From the NCBI GenBank assembly GCA_017527905.1, contig JAFXPK010000003.1:1-64000 (forward strand): 64,000 nucleotides of DNA. The letters are read 5' to 3'. Below the pieces are notes generated by a model that was not told the DNA's origin, did not search any database, and saw only the letters and a list, made by a program, of their open reading frames with translations. Made by a program: the position numbers and the translations under genes. This stretch comes from Paludibacteraceae bacterium. Its GTDB lineage: Bacteria > Bacteroidota > Bacteroidia > Bacteroidales > Paludibacteraceae. Shown here in pieces: positions 32,287 through 40,622 of the stretch (position 1 is the stretch's first letter; each line of letters begins with the position of its first letter).

Positions 32287-32898
32287 TTATCTTTTCTCGA
32301 AGTTGCTACGTCTGATGACTACGTCGAACCAACCCTTTACCTCGTTCATCTCGAACCTATTCTTTGATATGCTATCCTCTCGTGTGATAGTATCATTATA
32401 AGAGAGATCGATATCTCCTGCCAGGATGACGGAGTTACGTTCGCCGTCAATGCCGATTAGTCTTGAACGGGTGAATTTCAGTGTGCCGCCTTTCACGTCC
32501 AGGGTATCCGTATGGAAGTCTTGTTTCCACACCACGAGGGCGTTGGTCTCCTTGAGATCCAAGTCGAGTTGATCCAAAGCCACCACGTCGCTGAACTTCT
32601 CGATTTTCATGGAATCCAACGGGAAGGTGATTGAGAGCGTATGGTGGGTCCTCTTCCTGTCCCATGCTTTGTTACGTCCGCACAAATCACCGTGCAGGGA
32701 GAAGCATGCCTTGCCATCCTCGATGATTAAACTGGAAGGGTCGTAGGAATTACCCTCCGTGAAGTGTTCCCCATCTACGTGGATGTCGAACACATCGTTT
32801 CCGATTTCTGTTTTTTCCAACTCTTCATCATCTGGTTCGTAGCAAGAGAAAGGCAAAAGGAGAAGAGCCGCCAAAAATATTTTATTGAACTTATTCAT
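32287..32898 (-). CDS. Lipoprotein, function unknown
   Basis: 203 residues with a type II signal peptide (LLLLPFSC, Cys 19) followed by acidic residues (YEPDDEELEK), typical of outer-membrane or surface lipoproteins in Bacteroidota. The rest is predicted mostly beta-strand with no recognised domain. It ends 9 nt before tamB begins and lies 18 nt behind the beta-barrel gene, so it belongs to the same operon and may help envelope assembly. Confidence 0.7.
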   Translation of the reverse strand: MNKFNKIFLAALLLLPFSCYEPDDEELEKTEIGNDVFDIHVDGEHFTEGNSYDPSSLIIEDGKACFSLHGDLCGRNKAWDRKRTHHTLSITFPLDSMKIEKFSDVVALDQLDLDLKETNALVVWKQDFHTDTLDVKGGTLKFTRSRLIGIDGERNSVILAGDIDLSYNDTITREDSISKNRFEMNEVKGWFDVVIRRSNFEKR

Positions 32899-32916
32899 AA
32901 CTTACAATTTTAAGAG

Positions 32917-33756
32917 TTAAAAATCCTCGTTAGGCATGATGTTTTCCTGCTGGATGTTGGAACTATAGGAAGTTTCCACTGCGGTTGCGGCAGGTTTGCT
33001 GTCTCTACCTATAGGGAATTGAACCGCCACCTTCAGCTCGGCGCTTATGAAGGCGTCTTCGTTTTTGATGAAGGAGATAGGTGAATCCGTCAGTTCAAAC
33101 TTAGGGAAGGTGAGTTCTGGAGCCACATAGAATTTGTTGCAGTTGATGCGGATGCCGATGGCTGAGGCTGCGCTGGCGTGGAAATTCTTCGGCTTGCCCA
33201 TTTCATCCGTGATTTGCTCCTCGTAGATATGTCTCATGCGTTCGTTGTAGAAATCCACCTCGTTTCTTGTGGCGATCTTTAGGTCGAAGCATCCCTCGAA
33301 TTTCAGGTAAGGACGCACACGACGCTCCTCGGAGTTGAAGAAGACGCGGAAGGAGAGCGGAATGCCCAGGTAATAGTTGCTTTGGGAGAGTGAGTGCAGC
33401 GTGACGTAGTCGCTCGTCTTATCCTCTTCCTTTACCAACCAATACAAGTCCTCATAAGGTTTTTCAAGCCAAGCGTACTGATTCGAGAATCGGATGCCCG
33501 TAGCGAAAGAGATGCGCTCTCTTGCGGGAAGAAAGTCTGACGTGAATTCAATGTGCCAGGATGAGTGGTCGGCGAGGTTCTCTTCTTTCCCACGATACAG
33601 AAGATTCTTCAGGTTCACCTCATTCATTTCACTGATGGAGAAACCACATGCCACTCCTAGATTTACTTTTAGCCTGTCTGCCGATTCCTCTCCCTGTGCG
33701 GAAGAAGAAAAATGGAAGGCGGTCAACAGGGCAACCCATACTAATAACTTTTTCAT
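32917..33756 (-). CDS. Outer-membrane beta-barrel protein
   Basis: About 279 residues. A signal peptide (MKKLLVWVALLTAFHFSSSA-QGE) is followed by alternating amphipathic strands characteristic of small Bacteroidota barrels of the PorT/OMP_b-brl type (LKVNLGVACGFSISEMNEV, FATGIRFSNQYAWLEKP, YLGIPLSFRVFF). The start at 33756 (MKKLL) fits the signal peptide better than the in-frame Met four codons upstream. The C-terminus (VETSYSSNIQQENIMPNEDF) extends beyond the last strand. It lies in one direction with the lipid kinase upstream and the lipoprotein and tam genes downstream. Confidence 0.7.
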   Translation of the reverse strand: MKKLLVWVALLTAFHFSSSAQGEESADRLKVNLGVACGFSISEMNEVNLKNLLYRGKEENLADHSSWHIEFTSDFLPARERISFATGIRFSNQYAWLEKPYEDLYWLVKEEDKTSDYVTLHSLSQSNYYLGIPLSFRVFFNSEERRVRPYLKFEGCFDLKIATRNEVDFYNERMRHIYEEQITDEMGKPKNFHASAASAIGIRINCNKFYVAPELTFPKFELTDSPISFIKNEDAFISAELKVAVQFPIGRDSKPAATAVETSYSSNIQQENIMPNEDF

Positions 33757-33781
33757 ACTATAAATCAATATAAATTAATGA

Positions 33782-34654
33782 TTATACTCTAACTTTCAGG
33801 GAGAGCGGATCGATTTCCACCTTGATCTCCTTGCCCATTTGCAATGGGTCTCCGTCGATGTGGAATTCACCCTCCTCATCGCGGATGAGTGTCGCCTCCT
33901 TCGCCTTCAGGACGGTCACGTGGCGGCTCTTGTCGAACGTGCCCATGAAAAGTCTCATCGCCAGACCTGGTGCGGAGTAGATGGGGAATTTACCCAAGAC
34001 GCATATGTCCATGAGTCCGTCGCGGACGCTTGCGTGTGGGGCGATGTAGGCCATGTTCCCCCATTGCGCCGCATTGGCGAAGGTGACAAGGAATGCCTTT
34101 TTCTTTACGCTAGGGAACGAGGGACTCTCCAATTGGTATATCCTTGGTTCGTATGTTTTATATTCCCGGAGGATCACCTTCAGGTAGGTGAGGAATCCGC
34201 GCTTGCCCTCCTTCGCGAAGGCATGGCTCACGTGGGCGTCGAAGCCTGTTCCGCACGTGCAGAAGAAACGTTTCCCATTCGCCAAACCGCTGTCGACGTC
34301 ACGTTCCTCTCCGTCACGGATCTGCGCCAACGCCTCCTTCGGATGCATGGAGTAGCCTAAGTGACGGGCGAAACCGTTGCCGGAACCGTAAGGGACAATC
34401 GCAAAGGCCGTGCCGGTATGTACAAGTGCGGAGGCTACCTCGTTCATCGTGCCGTCTCCACCACAAGCCACCACAACATCATAGCCGTCCGCCGCGAATT
34501 GGCTTGCCATCTCTTTCCCATGACCTGCGTATTGGGTTTCCGCAATCGTGACATCCCATCCCTCCGTGAAGGTCTGTTTGACCAAGTCAGGCAAATCCTT
34601 CTTGTCGCTCGTGCCGGAGATAGGATTAATGATAAAAGCTATTCTTTTCGACAT
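33782..34654 (-). CDS. Diacylglycerol/lipid kinase family protein
   Basis: 290-residue cytoplasmic enzyme of the DgkB/YegS/sphingosine-kinase-like family, which uses ATP to phosphorylate lipid substrates. The catalytic domain begins KRIAFIINPISGTSDK, with the signature GGDGT at residues 65-69 (VVACGGDGTMNEVAS) and PYGSGNGFARHLG. The C-terminal part has GxFDAHVSHAF and the ending EFHIDGDPL common to the family. The start is ATG 34654; the upstream in-frame TTG is not needed. The substrate is unknown, since Bacteroidota also make sphingolipids. It is probably the first gene of the operon running to TamL. Confidence 0.88.
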   Translation of the reverse strand: MSKRIAFIINPISGTSDKKDLPDLVKQTFTEGWDVTIAETQYAGHGKEMASQFAADGYDVVVACGGDGTMNEVASALVHTGTAFAIVPYGSGNGFARHLGYSMHPKEALAQIRDGEERDVDSGLANGKRFFCTCGTGFDAHVSHAFAKEGKRGFLTYLKVILREYKTYEPRIYQLESPSFPSVKKKAFLVTFANAAQWGNMAYIAPHASVRDGLMDICVLGKFPIYSAPGLAMRLFMGTFDKSRHVTVLKAKEATLIRDEEGEFHIDGDPLQMGKEIKVEIDPLSLKVRV

Positions 34655-34755
34655 ATAATCCAATATTAGCGTTGCAAAGTAACAAAATTATTTATGATAA
34701 TCGCTATGCCTATTGAATTTTAACTTTAACAATCTGTGTAAGGAAGAGAAAAAAT

Positions 34756-34797
34756 GATGGGTTAGCGGACTTTTATATCGGTCGGCGCTAACCCATC
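34756..34797 (-). terminator. Intrinsic terminator of the CBM6 glycosidase gene
   Basis: Perfect 12-bp stem GATGGGTTAGCG (34756-34767) with CGCTAACCCATC (34786-34797). On the minus strand it is followed by ATTTTTTC. Confidence 0.85.
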
Positions 34798-34820
34798 TCA
34801 AAAACTAACCAAATGATATG

Positions 34821-36758
34821 CTATTTCTTCACGAGCTTTAACCCCTCTTTGTGGTTGGGCGAAATGGCTACGTATGACTTGTTCTTATGTAAGTTTTTCC
34901 GATGGATCTGGTTCCCGTTCATGTCATAGAATTGCGCATCTTTGAGGGCCTGAAGCGCCTCTTCGTTGAGGGTGTCGAATAGGCGAGAGGGGTCGCCTGG
35001 CTCGAATTTCAGCCAATCAACGTTCACGTAATTGCCTTCGATGAGCATCTTTAGGATGTGCTCTCCCTTCTCTAGGCGTATGCTGGCGATGGACACCTCC
35101 TCATACACGCTCCAGTCTTCACTGGTCTGTGGTATCACATAACTCTCCGTGATGCGTTGGTCGTCGATGTAGAGCTGGAATCCGTCCACTTCTCCTCCGT
35201 TGGAGACTTTGGCCGTGATGTTGTACTGGCCTGATTCCTGCACGTTGATCGTGTATTCCAGCCACTCTCCTTTCTCCGTATAACCGATCGCATAACCGTC
35301 TCCCGCTTTCACGACGTCTACGCCTTCGTCATCCCGGTAGCTTCCGTCTCCTTTGTTTTTCTCGTCGTTGTCATTGTAGGAGAATCCTTGTCCGGCCACG
35401 TCGTAGTTCTCCGCCTCCACTCTCCCCGGTATGCTGGCCGCCTCGTTCTTATAGGGCGTTTGGGGTACATTCAGCGGGGTGATGTAGATGCGGTAACCGT
35501 ATAGCTCGTTTTCCACTTTCACCGGAACGGTGAGGCTTCCGCCGTCCACAATCATGTCGGACTCTGAGATCAGGTCTGTCGAGTTGACGGGCGTGTTGAT
35601 GCTTTTCCAGGTGACTCGCTCGACTTTCACTCTGACGACGCCGCTGAGGAAGTCAGGCATTTTTTGGAACACGACATTCACGTCTCCCACTGTTTTACCG
35701 CCTAACACGAGGCTTGCGCAGTTGTGTTTCCTGTCTACCGAGGCGAATCCGTCCACGCCCTCACTCCTGTCGTTGGGTGGTGTGACGCTGGCCATGTAGC
35801 CCTCCATATCGCCGTACCATTTGTAGAGCCACCATCCGCCGCCTTTCTGTCCATTGTCGGTTAGCAGACTGCCCAAGCGGCCTGGGTGCGGAACATGCCA
35901 CCATGAGATGGTCGCACTCTCCACGTTGTAGCGTTCGAACTTAGCGATGAATGGCACGGAATAGCCCGGACATCCCTCATACTGCTGCTTGCTCGATTCC
36001 GAGCCTGCGCAATACTCATTGATGCAATACGGACGCTCCGGGATGCCCAACTCCTGCTGTAACTTGCGCACACTCTTCACAGCGTCCGCAAAGCCGGCGC
36101 TTCCCCACTGATGCCAGCAGATCAGGTCAGGAAGGCAGTTGTTTTGCTTACAGAAGGTAAGGAAAGACCTCATCCTCGACTCGTTGTAGTAGGACATGCC
36201 GGGTCCGACGATTGGCGTCTCAGGGTCCAATTTGCGTAGGAGTTCGTAGGTGGGTTTCCATACCGTAGTGTTAATGTCTCCGTTGGAGTTGTTCCAAGTG
36301 CCATCCGGCTCGTTCCAGATCACATAGCTATGGATGTTGGTCAGGCCTTCGGAGAACTTTTTCTTCACGACCCGCTCCACGGAGCTCAGCCAACTCTGCT
36401 GTCCCGGCCAACGGTAGGGCCAGTTCGGGAGCAGGTCCGCTAATGTGATTTGTACTTGGGCGGTAGTGTTTTTTAGTCTACCCGCCACGATGTAACCATC
36501 CCCGAAGTTGTGTTGGTTCCCGTTCTTCCCTTCCGGCGGTTGGCAAAACATGTGCGGCTTCAGAGGTGCGACTAGCTCATCTATATTTGCTGGCTCATTT
36601 TCCGTCATACCATAAAGGGAGCCTGACGCGCAATGGGTTACCGGACGGATGCTGTCCGTCAAGTCTACCTTCAGCGTCTCCGCGGAGGAAGCTGGCTGAA
36701 GCGCGAACGAACTCATCACCCATGCGATTACAATTCCTTTGTTAAATAGACTGCTCAT
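34821..36758 (-). CDS. GH39-like (clan GH-A) glycosidase with CBM6 module
   Basis: 645 residues with a signal peptide (about 1-27, FALQPASSA-ETL). The TIM-barrel domain has YVIWNEPDG (putative acid/base Glu 150) and YCINEYCAG (putative nucleophile Glu 248), the clan GH-A arrangement, closest by eye to GH39. A small beta domain follows, then a CBM6 module (about residues 445-585, IPGRVEAENYD to NYVNVDWLKFE) and a tail with AQFYDMNGNQIHRKN like that of the GH30 protein at the window start. The two enzymes share the carbohydrate-binding module and tail, so they probably act on the same kind of polysaccharide. ATG 36758 precedes the signal peptide directly. Confidence 0.78.
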   Translation of the reverse strand: MSSLFNKGIVIAWVMSSFALQPASSAETLKVDLTDSIRPVTHCASGSLYGMTENEPANIDELVAPLKPHMFCQPPEGKNGNQHNFGDGYIVAGRLKNTTAQVQITLADLLPNWPYRWPGQQSWLSSVERVVKKKFSEGLTNIHSYVIWNEPDGTWNNSNGDINTTVWKPTYELLRKLDPETPIVGPGMSYYNESRMRSFLTFCKQNNCLPDLICWHQWGSAGFADAVKSVRKLQQELGIPERPYCINEYCAGSESSKQQYEGCPGYSVPFIAKFERYNVESATISWWHVPHPGRLGSLLTDNGQKGGGWWLYKWYGDMEGYMASVTPPNDRSEGVDGFASVDRKHNCASLVLGGKTVGDVNVVFQKMPDFLSGVVRVKVERVTWKSINTPVNSTDLISESDMIVDGGSLTVPVKVENELYGYRIYITPLNVPQTPYKNEAASIPGRVEAENYDVAGQGFSYNDNDEKNKGDGSYRDDEGVDVVKAGDGYAIGYTEKGEWLEYTINVQESGQYNITAKVSNGGEVDGFQLYIDDQRITESYVIPQTSEDWSVYEEVSIASIRLEKGEHILKMLIEGNYVNVDWLKFEPGDPSRLFDTLNEEALQALKDAQFYDMNGNQIHRKNLHKNKSYVAISPNHKEGLKLVKK

Positions 36759-37166
36759 GTTGTTAGAATTTTTTTGTTGGTTCTGATATCGCAAATTTAT
36801 GATGGGGGGTGGGTTGGCTCCTGTGATATTAACATCAAATTTTATGAAAATCGGTTCGATTTGTTGGCGCGGAAATGTTTTTTTTTGAGATTTTTGAGGG
36901 TGCTTGATTGATTCATTTTTCCTGTTCCGTGAAATATTTGTCTGATTGAATATGGCTGATAATCAATAGTGTAGATATTTTTATTGATGTTTTTTTACTA
37001 TTTTAGTCGCATCGGTTGGACGGTCGTTGTCGGGAGACTTTTCCGGAGGGGTTTTGGTGCTGCTTTCGGAAGAACATACAGGGCGGGAAAACCATCCGAT
37101 TGGGTCGGTACGTTTTCTCGCCCTGCGATTTTTGATGATGGATCTATTGTCCTTTTCCTTGATCGA
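36759..37166. other. 408-bp intergenic stretch
   Basis: T-rich on the plus strand. It holds CAAATTTA (36792-36799), which read on the minus strand is TAAATTTG, a good -7 element for the CBM6 glycosidase but without a matching -33, and the hairpin behind the nadE fusion gene (37079-37125). No coding frame or RNA gene was recognised. Confidence 0.5.
37079..37125 (-). terminator. Hairpin after the nadE fusion gene
   Basis: CAGGGCG plus GAAAAC on the left arm (from 37079) pairs with GTTTTC plus CGCCCTG on the right arm (to 37125), a stem of 13 pairs with one bulged base on each side. It lies 42 nt behind the stop codon. The U-tract on the minus strand is poor. Confidence 0.5.
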
Positions 37167-38417
37167 TTAGTCGATGAGGATAGGCAATCCCTCAAGATCC
37201 AGTTTCGCGTTTTCGTCGATAGCGACGGTTCCCGCTTTCTTGATGACTACCTTTACGCCTGGGAATGCCTTGGCGCTCTCCTTGGCGCAAGAAGCGACGC
37301 AATAGTCGTAGCATAAGCCGACGAGGTGTAGCTCCTTCACGTTGGTGAGTCCTTGCAGTACGTTGATGCCGTACTCCTCCACGCTGTTGTTCATGCCTTT
37401 GTTGAGCGTTAAAGCCCTAACTTGCAGGTGGGCGAAGTCCGCATCGATCTCAGCGCCTTTCTCTCCCTGTACGCAGTGGTTAGGCCATATGCCTCCCTGC
37501 GCTTTGAAAGAGCAGTGGTTAACTGGATGCCAGTCCTTCGTGAAGATGATTTTATCGTAGTCTTCTTGTTTCACGAGGTCGAAAATCGCCTTCTTCGCTT
37601 TGTTCCACTTTTCTGTTCCCACGCCCATGCTTCCGTCGATGAAGTCGTTCTGTGCGTCGATGATGGCCAGAACCTTTTGGGAAGGCACGAACTTCGGCAG
37701 GTTCAGCAACTGGGTTTTCCAACTCATTCCCTTGATTTTCTGCTCTATTCTCTGTGCCACGGCTGGGTCCACCTCATTGAATCTTCCCCTTGCCACCTTC
37801 TCCACGTCGGCGTAGGTGAAGCCGAGGTTCTCCTCGTCCGTCTTTCCGCACATACCGTCAGAAGGTGCTTTCTTGACGAAGTACTCCGGCAAGCCTAGTT
37901 CAAGACCTAAGTCGATCACATCGTTTACGTAGAGGTTTGCCAACGGAGCGAAATCGCCCGCGCCGTCACCCCACAAGGTGAAATAACCCATGAGGCACTC
38001 CGACAAGTTGCCGTTGTTGGAGATGCGGCAGTTACCGATGATGGCGGCCACACCGTATAGGGTAGCCATTCTCAGTCTGGCTGGGGTGTTCGTCTTGAAC
38101 TGTGCGGTCAAGTCCGAACCGGTCTTCCCTGATATTTCGTCGGCAAGGCCCTTGTAGGCGTTCTGGATGTTGACCTCGTAACTCTTGATGCCCAAGAACT
38201 CGATCAGCTTCTTAGAGTCAGAGATGTCGCTCTGCACGCCGTTCGGCATCATGACACCCACTACTCTCTCTTTGCCTAAAGCCGCCACGCAGGCCGCAGC
38301 CACTACCGAGCTGTCCTTACCACCGCTGATGCCGATAAGAGCCTTTGTGTCCTTGTCTCCGTTTTTTGCGAAATAGTCCTTGATCCAAGCGACCATCTCA
38401 TCTTTGATCCTCTTCAT
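37167..38417 (-). CDS. NAD synthase (ammonia-dependent type) fused to nicotinamidase
   Basis: 416 residues, cytoplasmic. Residues 1-240 form an NH3-type NAD synthase with the PP-loop SGGKDSS (31-37) and KTNTPARLRMATLYGVA; no glutaminase domain is present. Residues about 246-416 are a complete isochorismatase-fold nicotinamidase: catalytic Asp 254 (AIIDAQNDFIDG), metal ligands DWHPVNH (295-301), Lys 340 and Cys 373 (GLCYDYCVAS). The two activities stand at opposite ends of the salvage route: nicotinamide to nicotinate, and nicotinate adenine dinucleotide to NAD. It is the last gene of a pncB-Nudix-nadE/pncA group, which supports both assignments. Both active sites look intact, so a bifunctional enzyme is expected. 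The fusion is not one I can name from known families. Confidence 0.88.
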   Translation of the reverse strand: MKRIKDEMVAWIKDYFAKNGDKDTKALIGISGGKDSSVVAAACVAALGKERVVGVMMPNGVQSDISDSKKLIEFLGIKSYEVNIQNAYKGLADEISGKTGSDLTAQFKTNTPARLRMATLYGVAAIIGNCRISNNGNLSECLMGYFTLWGDGAGDFAPLANLYVNDVIDLGLELGLPEYFVKKAPSDGMCGKTDEENLGFTYADVEKVARGRFNEVDPAVAQRIEQKIKGMSWKTQLLNLPKFVPSQKVLAIIDAQNDFIDGSMGVGTEKWNKAKKAIFDLVKQEDYDKIIFTKDWHPVNHCSFKAQGGIWPNHCVQGEKGAEIDADFAHLQVRALTLNKGMNNSVEEYGINVLQGLTNVKELHLVGLCYDYCVASCAKESAKAFPGVKVVIKKAGTVAIDENAKLDLEGLPILID

Positions 38418-38458
38418 AACCTATCCTCCTTTTTTAAATTTAGAGTTTTGTATGTTTA

Positions 38459-39010
38459 CTATTTTCTTATTAATCCGACGGCTAGCGCATGCTCCCACGC
38501 CAAGCGCATCATCGCGTTGTAATCGTTTTGGTAAACGATGCCCTCCATGTCCGCCTTCTTGACGATGACCGTCTCCAGGAACTCGTCCTCGTCCGGGTGG
38601 TTCTTCCCATAGCCGTTCACCACCACATGATAGCAGGTGATCTTGTTCTCCATGAAGGCGGGGTTAGGACTTGCGGTATACAATTCGTTGATGCTAAGTA
38701 TATTGGCCTTCGTGATGCCTAGTTCCTCGTCCAGCTCGCGGTAGAGGGCCTGAAGCGCCTGCTCTCCCTCGTCCACCATTCCGGAAGGGTATTCCACTAT
38801 CTCGTGGTTGATACCGTGCCTGAACTGTCGTACCATCACGAATTCATCACTCGCTTCGCCCAATTGCACGATGGCGCATACCCAATCGGGGGCTTTCATG
38901 GAGATGTACTTCCGCTCCACACCCTTCGGGTCGATTTTCCTTGTCGTGTTAAAGCTTCCGATAGGAGTTTTTAACAGCGTTTCCGTCTCTTTTATTTCCC
39001 AATTCATCAT
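38459..39010 (-). CDS. Nudix hydrolase, ADP-ribose pyrophosphatase-like
   Basis: 183 residues. A complete Nudix box occupies residues 77-99 (GMVDEGE, then RELDEELGI), with the preceding VEYPSGMVDEGE typical of ADP-sugar and ADP-ribose pyrophosphatases. There is no C-terminal winged helix, so it is not an NrtR-type regulator. It sits between pncB and the NAD synthase fusion, 41 nt from the latter, so removal or recycling of ADP-ribose or related NAD breakdown products is the likely job. Confidence 0.85.
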   Translation of the reverse strand: MMNWEIKETETLLKTPIGSFNTTRKIDPKGVERKYISMKAPDWVCAIVQLGEASDEFVMVRQFRHGINHEIVEYPSGMVDEGEQALQALYRELDEELGITKANILSINELYTASPNPAFMENKITCYHVVVNGYGKNHPDEDEFLETVIVKKADMEGIVYQNDYNAMMRLAWEHALAVGLIRK

Positions 39011-39096
39011 ATTATTATTTTAGGCGGGTTCCGATGACCGGAATCATCAGAACCCATTGTTTCGTAATTATTGAATAAACACAATCTACGCTCGGA

Positions 39097-40344
39097 TCAC
39101 ATTTCCGGATGGTTCATCCTCCAGTCGATCGCTCTTTGCAGGTAATCGACGTAGGCAGGATTCTTGCACATTCCCTTGCCTGGGGTGTCGGAGATCTTCG
39201 CCACGTCGCCGCCGTTGCAGAGCGTTGTCTTCATGACGATGTTGAGCGCTGGCACATCCGTGTCGTTCGCGATGAACGTTCCGATACCGAAGGCGGTCTT
39301 CGCCTTTCCTTCGAAGTATTTCTTCAGTTTTGTCGCCTTCTCGAAATTCAGGCTGTCGCTGAAGAGCAGTGTCTTCGTCTTAGGGTCGATGCCGAGCTTT
39401 TGGTAATGGGCGATGATCTTATCTCCCCACTCGTACGGGTCGCCGGAGTCGTGGCGCACACCGCTGAATACCGTGGCGAACTCCTCGTCGAAGTCGCGCA
39501 GGAAGCAGTCGGTCGTGATCGCGTCCGTGAGGGCGGTGCCGTTTTGTACTTTGTACTCGTTGACCCATGCGCGCAATGCGTAGAGGTTAGAGTAGGCTGG
39601 GTTGACGGACCTGTTGCCTTGTCCGACGCACATGATCCACTCGTGTGCCATGGTGCCTACCGGAATCAATCCATATTTCTTCGCGAGGAAGACGTTGCTG
39701 GTGCCCACGAATGTGGACTTACCGTTCATCTTGGCCTCCTTCAATGCCTTGACCGCCATCTCTTGGCATTCTGCGGACAAACGACGGCGTAATCCGAACT
39801 CAGAGAATGCCCCCAATTCGTAGATGTCCTGCTCCAAAAGATTCACCTTCTCGTTCAATTTGCGGACGAACTGCTGGCGCAACTCGTCGTAGTTGTAGGC
39901 GTAACGGAAATAGACCTCGTTCACGATCGCCAGCGTCGGGATCTCGTACATACTGGTGTTCAACCATGTACCCTTCGCCTCGATGCTGAGACCGCACTCC
40001 GCCTTGTCGGTGATCTCGAAGTCCTCGTATCTCGGTTGCCAGATGCGGAGGAAGTCTATGTATGAACCCTTGATCCATCCCTTCTTGATGATGTTGCCGT
40101 TGCTGTCCCTCCTTGCGCCGATGTTCTCGAGATAAGCCAACTCGTCTTCCGTGAAACGTAGTTTGCTGTATTCCTTCAACTGGTGCTTTATCTCGTCGAT
40201 CATCTCGGATGTGAATTTCACATCTTTGTTACGGCACTTGAATGTCCATGTGGTTTTGTAACCTGGGAACTGATGAAAAATCGCCTGACCCATAGAGAAC
40301 TTGTACAGGTCGGTCTCCAATAAAGATGTGATAATTGCTTCCAT
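39097..40344 (-). CDS. pncB: Nicotinate phosphoribosyltransferase
   Basis: 415-residue cytoplasmic enzyme that makes nicotinate mononucleotide from nicotinate and PRPP with ATP. The N-terminus LLETDLYKFSMGQAIFHQFP and the internal segments GAFSEFGLRRRLS, GTSNVFLAKKYGLIPVGTMA, FSGVRHDSGDPYEWGDK and LFSDSLNFEKA are diagnostic. Normal length. First gene of an NAD salvage group with the Nudix gene (86 nt on) and the nadE-nicotinamidase fusion: nicotinamidase supplies its substrate, and NAD synthase finishes the pathway after adenylylation by NadD, which is not in the window. Confidence 0.95.
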   Translation of the reverse strand: MEAIITSLLETDLYKFSMGQAIFHQFPGYKTTWTFKCRNKDVKFTSEMIDEIKHQLKEYSKLRFTEDELAYLENIGARRDSNGNIIKKGWIKGSYIDFLRIWQPRYEDFEITDKAECGLSIEAKGTWLNTSMYEIPTLAIVNEVYFRYAYNYDELRQQFVRKLNEKVNLLEQDIYELGAFSEFGLRRRLSAECQEMAVKALKEAKMNGKSTFVGTSNVFLAKKYGLIPVGTMAHEWIMCVGQGNRSVNPAYSNLYALRAWVNEYKVQNGTALTDAITTDCFLRDFDEEFATVFSGVRHDSGDPYEWGDKIIAHYQKLGIDPKTKTLLFSDSLNFEKATKLKKYFEGKAKTAFGIGTFIANDTDVPALNIVMKTTLCNGGDVAKISDTPGKGMCKNPAYVDYLQRAIDWRMNHPEM

Positions 40345-40370
40345 ATGCTATCTCCTTTTTAATTACACGT

Positions 40371-40378
40371 CAAAAGTA
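40371..40378 (-). promoter_or_regulatory. Candidate -7 element for pncB
   Basis: Minus-strand TACTTTTG fits TAnnTTTG and would give a transcript start near 40364, about 20 nt before pncB. The -33 element is unclear. Confidence 0.4.
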
Positions 40379-40576
40379 CACAATAAAATTCATATAAAAA
40401 AGTAAAACCTACATAAATCCGCATAAAAAATGTTAATTCGGCTCTCATACGGTATGTGGATGGTCTTAAATGTCATGATTCTATTCTTTCATTGCCAAAA
40501 ATAATGTAATTTTTCAAAGCGGGCATTATATATACGAGGAAAAATTTCGTTCGTGGTGAGGGGAGGGTGATTTGTT

Positions 40577-40612
40577 AAAAAAAAGGCGCCTTCACAAAAA
40601 GAAGGCGCCTTT
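40577..40612 (-). terminator. Intrinsic terminator of the TPR gene
   Basis: Stem GAAGGCGCCTTT (40601-40612) with AAAGGCGCCTTC (40582-40593), 12 bp, loop of 7 nt. On the minus strand it runs into a T tract (A tract 40577-40584 on plus). It lies 11 nt after the stop. Confidence 0.9.
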
Positions 40613-40622
40613 CTCGATGGGT

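Noticed and set aside
38459..39010. Nudix protein as NrtR regulator of NAD genes
   Set aside because: The C-terminal winged-helix domain is missing and the length fits a plain pyrophosphatase.
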